Shown here: positions 61,490-64,000 of the stretch, in pieces
Numbering within the stretch: the stretch's first letter is position 1
How the letters are laid out: each line of letters opens with the position of its first letter
Assembly: GCF_023195925.1 (NCBI RefSeq)
Contig: NZ_JALPRE010000001.1
Span: 1-64,000, forward strand
DNA: 64,000 nucleotides
Source: Aquimarina acroporae
GTDB taxonomy: Bacteria > Bacteroidota > Bacteroidia > Flavobacteriales > Flavobacteriaceae
Reading direction: 5' to 3'
Made by a program: the position numbers and the translations under genes
Notes under the pieces: model-generated
Told to the model about the DNA's origin: nothing
The model's input: only the letters and a program-made list of their open reading frames with translations
The model's database searches: none

Positions 61490-63220
61490 GTGCCGTTCAT
61501 TCAAAATTTTAAGAATGGCGGCTATAATGCTTCGATTTTTAAGGCCGATAGTATTGCCGGTATTACGGTAGGAGTAATTCTAATACCGCAGGCAATCGCA
61601 TATGCTTTGCTGATGGGTGTACCTCCTATTTATGGGTTGTATGCATGTTTGGTGCCGTTAATAGTGTATGCCTTGTTAGGAACCTCAAGGCAACTTAGTA
61701 TTGGTCCTGTAGCGGTAACCGCTATTTTGATTATGAGTGGTGTAAGTCAATTGGCAACACCATTTTCTGAAGAATTTACTCAGTTAGTACTCTTTTCAGG
61801 GTTTTTAATTGGGATTGTGCAGGTAATCATGAGTATGTTGCGAATGGGGTTTTTGGTTAATCTTATTTCACAGCCTGTGATATCGGGATTTATTTCTGCA
61901 GCAGCAATTATCATTATAGTCTCGCAGTTGGAAGAAAGTCTTGGGTTGGCGATACCTGATTTTACATATACTCATGAAACCATATGGTACGCGATAAGTC
62001 ATTTTTTTGATACGAACTGGATTACTTTTGGAATATGTTTGTTTGCTATTGTAAGTATTAATTTGCTTAAAAAATGGAAAAGATCATTCCCTGGTGCTTT
62101 AACTATTTTAGTAATCACAACATTGGTTACCTATTTCTTTAATTTACAAGATAAAGGAGTAGCTATAATTAAAGATGTTCCCAGTGGGTTGCCTTCGTTT
62201 TCTTTTCCTGAAATGAATTATGAAAATATGGTAAGTCTTATTCCTACGGTGCTTACCGTGACATTTATAGGGTATGTAGGTAGCATAGGGATTGCAAAAT
62301 CCTTAGAGATGAAGAATCGGGATCATATAGTAAGGCCTAATCAGGAATTGTTAGCATTGGGTATTGCCAAAATAATTGGTGTCTTTTTTCTAGCCGTACC
62401 TTCTTCGGGGAGTTATAGTAGAACAGCAATAAATGATGAAGCAGGGGGTAAGACCACAATTTCCTCTATGATTGCCGCTGTAATGGTAGTAATATCACTA
62501 TTGTTTCTTACTTCATTCTTTTATTACATTCCTAAATCTACTTTGGCAGCAATTATATTGGTGTCTGTTTTTGGGTTAATCAATTTTAGTGAAGCTAAAT
62601 ATCTGTTTCGTTTAAGACGAAGGGATTTTATAGTGATGATTATCACTTTTGTTGGAACTTTGGTGTTTGGTGTAGAGAATGGGATTTTTATTGGGGTGAT
62701 TCTCTCCTTTGTTTTTCTTCAGTATTACAGTTCTCGACCGCACATAGCAGAATTAGTGAATATTCCAGGGACGAAGTATTTTAGAAACATCAAAAGATTC
62801 CCAGAAGCAGTGCAATCAGAAATATACTTGATTATTAGATTTGATAATCAATTGTATTTTGGAAATGCTAGTTTCTTCAAAGAAGCTATTCAGGAATATG
62901 TTACTGGTAGAGAACAAAAGCCTAATTTTCTAATTTTAGATACCACTAATATGCATGATATAGACAGTACTGGATTGCATATTTTGGAAGATATTCATGG
63001 GTACTTAGAAGGATTAGGTATTCAACTTCTATTAAGTGGTACTATTGGACCTGTACGTGATTTTTTAAAACGATCAGGTTTTACAGATAAATTGGGTACA
63101 GATCACTATTATTTGAATATATCTGATGCCGTCGATTATGCAGAAAATAGAGAGCTACATGAAAAAGTACATGAAGTAGCCGTACAGTTTAATGAGAAAA
63201 GAAGGTCGTTTTTGGATTAA
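61490..63220 (+). CDS. SulP-family anion transporter with STAS domain
   Basis: 576 aa. GTG start at 61490. The Sulfate_transp domain (about 15-400, 10-14 helices) opens DSIAGITVGVILIPQAIAYALLMGVPPIYGLY, and a C-terminal STAS domain (about 440-555) holds NFLILDTTNMHDIDSTGLHILEDI. Predicted sulfate or bicarbonate uptake. Opposite the TauE/SafE gene, so sulfur anion transport is a natural reading of the pair. Its stop overlaps the opposite gene stop (63217-63220). Confidence 0.88.
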   Translation: MPFIQNFKNGGYNASIFKADSIAGITVGVILIPQAIAYALLMGVPPIYGLYACLVPLIVYALLGTSRQLSIGPVAVTAILIMSGVSQLATPFSEEFTQLVLFSGFLIGIVQVIMSMLRMGFLVNLISQPVISGFISAAAIIIIVSQLEESLGLAIPDFTYTHETIWYAISHFFDTNWITFGICLFAIVSINLLKKWKRSFPGALTILVITTLVTYFFNLQDKGVAIIKDVPSGLPSFSFPEMNYENMVSLIPTVLTVTFIGYVGSIGIAKSLEMKNRDHIVRPNQELLALGIAKIIGVFFLAVPSSGSYSRTAINDEAGGKTTISSMIAAVMVVISLLFLTSFFYYIPKSTLAAIILVSVFGLINFSEAKYLFRLRRRDFIVMIITFVGTLVFGVENGIFIGVILSFVFLQYYSSRPHIAELVNIPGTKYFRNIKRFPEAVQSEIYLIIRFDNQLYFGNASFFKEAIQEYVTGREQKPNFLILDTTNMHDIDSTGLHILEDIHGYLEGLGIQLLLSGTIGPVRDFLKRSGFTDKLGTDHYYLNISDAVDYAENRELHEKVHEVAVQFNEKRRSFLD

Positions 63221-64000
63221 TCATCTTCAAAAAGATGCAATTTTAACCCCATACCGTAGTTGGTATTGTTGTTTTTTATTAGGTTGTTTGAATCACTATA
63301 GTTTGCATCAAATAATTGCCATGTTCTATTTCTGAAGAAAATTCTTCTTGTAAATGTCTTGTTCTTAGCTATCTTATCTGTAAATGGGAGCAAAGGTCTA
63401 AAGGTTGTAGAAACCTTTACAATTCCTTTTCGAGTCTCAACCTCATGATATTTCTTAGTCTGTTGCAGTTTTCCATTTTTATCGGCATAACCTAATACTT
63501 GAATAGAGACGAAAATTCCATCTTTTGGGATGTATACTTTACATTCTGAAACGTTCAGTTCAAAATTAGATTTATCCTTATCAGAAATCATAAAGATGAT
63601 GTCTTCATAGGGGAGTCGTGCACCTGGAAATCCTTTGTTGTTCCTGTAAAACTGCATTTTAAACAATGTAGAAAACGTTTGTCCTCTTGCATTACGATTA
63701 GACGATTCTACTTTAACCGGAAGATATACTGAAGCTATTTTTGTTGATTTCTCGGGATCCTTTGGGAAGAATACCGCGATTTCAGACTCTACAGTAGGTA
63801 GCCAACATTTGAAATAATCGTTATGTACCTCTGATGGTAGTTTTTTAGTCTTGTATTTCCTTTTCTTTTCAGCGGTTACGATCACCTCTTTAAGTTCAGA
63901 TACATCTTGAGTTAAGAATATCTTTTTAGGAATAGATTTGGTTGCCAATGCTAGTTCTTTGAAACCTATAGCAGATACATAAATTGTATCTATATCTGGA
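63217..64000 (-). CDS. CarboxypepD_reg-type protein, 5' end beyond the window
   Basis: The reading frame stays open from the stop at 63217 to the window edge at 64000, so the start is outside. The visible N-terminal part (PDIDTIYVSAIGFKELALAT, then KKIFLTQDVSELKEVIVTAE) is the end of a carboxypeptidase-regulatory-like domain, common in Bacteroidota envelope proteins. A further 200 residues with beta character and no recognised family follow (FKCWLPTVESEIAVFFPKD, RIFFRNRTWQLFD). A TTG at 63948 is not the true start. Confidence 0.6.
   Translation of the reverse strand, partial: PDIDTIYVSAIGFKELALATKSIPKKIFLTQDVSELKEVIVTAEKKRKYKTKKLPSEVHNDYFKCWLPTVESEIAVFFPKDPEKSTKIASVYLPVKVESSNRNARGQTFSTLFKMQFYRNNKGFPGARLPYEDIIFMISDKDKSNFELNVSECKVYIPKDGIFVSIQVLGYADKNGKLQQTKKYHEVETRKGIVKVSTTFRPLLPFTDKIAKNKTFTRRIFFRNRTWQLFDANYSDSNNLIKNNNTNYGMGLKLHLFEDD

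Noticed and set aside
63217..63948. A complete gene starting at a TTG at 63948
   Set aside because: The frame is open to the edge of the window, and the 17 codons upstream continue the CarboxypepD_reg-like sequence, so the true start is outside.
1..64000. CRISPR arrays, tRNA or rRNA genes, insertion sequences, prophage
   Set aside because: No spaced direct repeats of CRISPR type, no tRNA-like cloverleaf, no transposase, integrase or phage structural gene was found by reading either strand.

Overview
The window is AT-rich (about one third G+C by eye) chromosomal DNA of a member of the Bacteroidota, almost certainly a marine Flavobacteriaceae; Aquimarina or a close relative is a guess. Evidence for this: many SPII lipoproteins and proteins with signal peptides ending in QA/AQ, a type IX secretion (T9SS) C-terminal sorting domain, menaquinone genes, a CAL67264-type 60-aa membrane protein, AraC regulators fused to TPR and membrane segments, A-rich leaders instead of strong Shine-Dalgarno sites, and one TAnnTTTG-type promoter. 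I see no rRNA, tRNA, CRISPR array, insertion sequence or phage module. The window starts inside one gene end (1-57) and stops inside another (63217 onward).

Layout. 1-4.3 kb: a DUF4870-like membrane protein, a dihydroorotase-family protein lacking the HxH metal motif, a BatA/vWA membrane protein and a small outer-membrane barrel. 4.5-12.2 kb: an FAD oxidoreductase, then a transcriptionally parallel block in which two paralogous GAF histidine kinases flank a diheme cytochrome c peroxidase with an imelysin-like N-terminus and a PhoX/DUF839-like lipoprotein. 12.4-16.6 kb: a TIGR02757 protein overlapping a LolD-like ABC ATPase that carries a membrane-hairpin-like insertion, and a DUF5916 outer-membrane protein. 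16.7-23.8 kb: msrA-folE, small membrane proteins, a DUF937 protein, serA-serC-acyl-CoA reductase, and a divergent ferredoxin. 23.9-31.6 kb: an outer-membrane barrel, tandem alpha/beta hydrolases, a GIN-domain protein with DoxX, a GH13 amylase lipoprotein and a membrane-bound AraC regulator. 31.7-37.9 kb: menA, an MBL hydrolase, menC, a CPBP protease, menE, and a secreted M24 peptidase.

38-49 kb is the accessory part. It holds a GDPD-like lipoprotein with a small Cys-containing peptide gene just upstream, several uncharacterised lipoproteins, a double-glycine-leader peptide with a six-cysteine, knottin-like core, a CARDB/T9SS-secreted protein, a TPR-AraC regulator, and an operon of a TapB-like protein, a vWA lipoprotein and another lipoprotein. 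Two 22-bp perfect palindromes with the same 18-bp core lie 76 and 99 bp upstream of two genes here and are good candidates for operators of the nearby AraC regulator.

49-64 kb is mostly housekeeping: a LytTR/TPR-histidine kinase pair with an acyl-CoA carboxylase beta subunit, a NUC1 nuclease lipoprotein, ettA with a HAD phosphatase and a CAT-like acyltransferase, an RluE-like pseudouridine synthase, an MBL lipoprotein, TauE/SafE and SulP anion transporters, and a partial CarboxypepD_reg-type protein.

Best leads for something new: the knottin-like double-glycine peptide with its regulator and palindromes (42.4-46.3 kb), the ABC ATPase with a membrane hairpin inserted before its Q-loop (13.65-13.86 kb), and the imelysin-like/diheme peroxidase fusion framed by duplicated kinases (6-12 kb).
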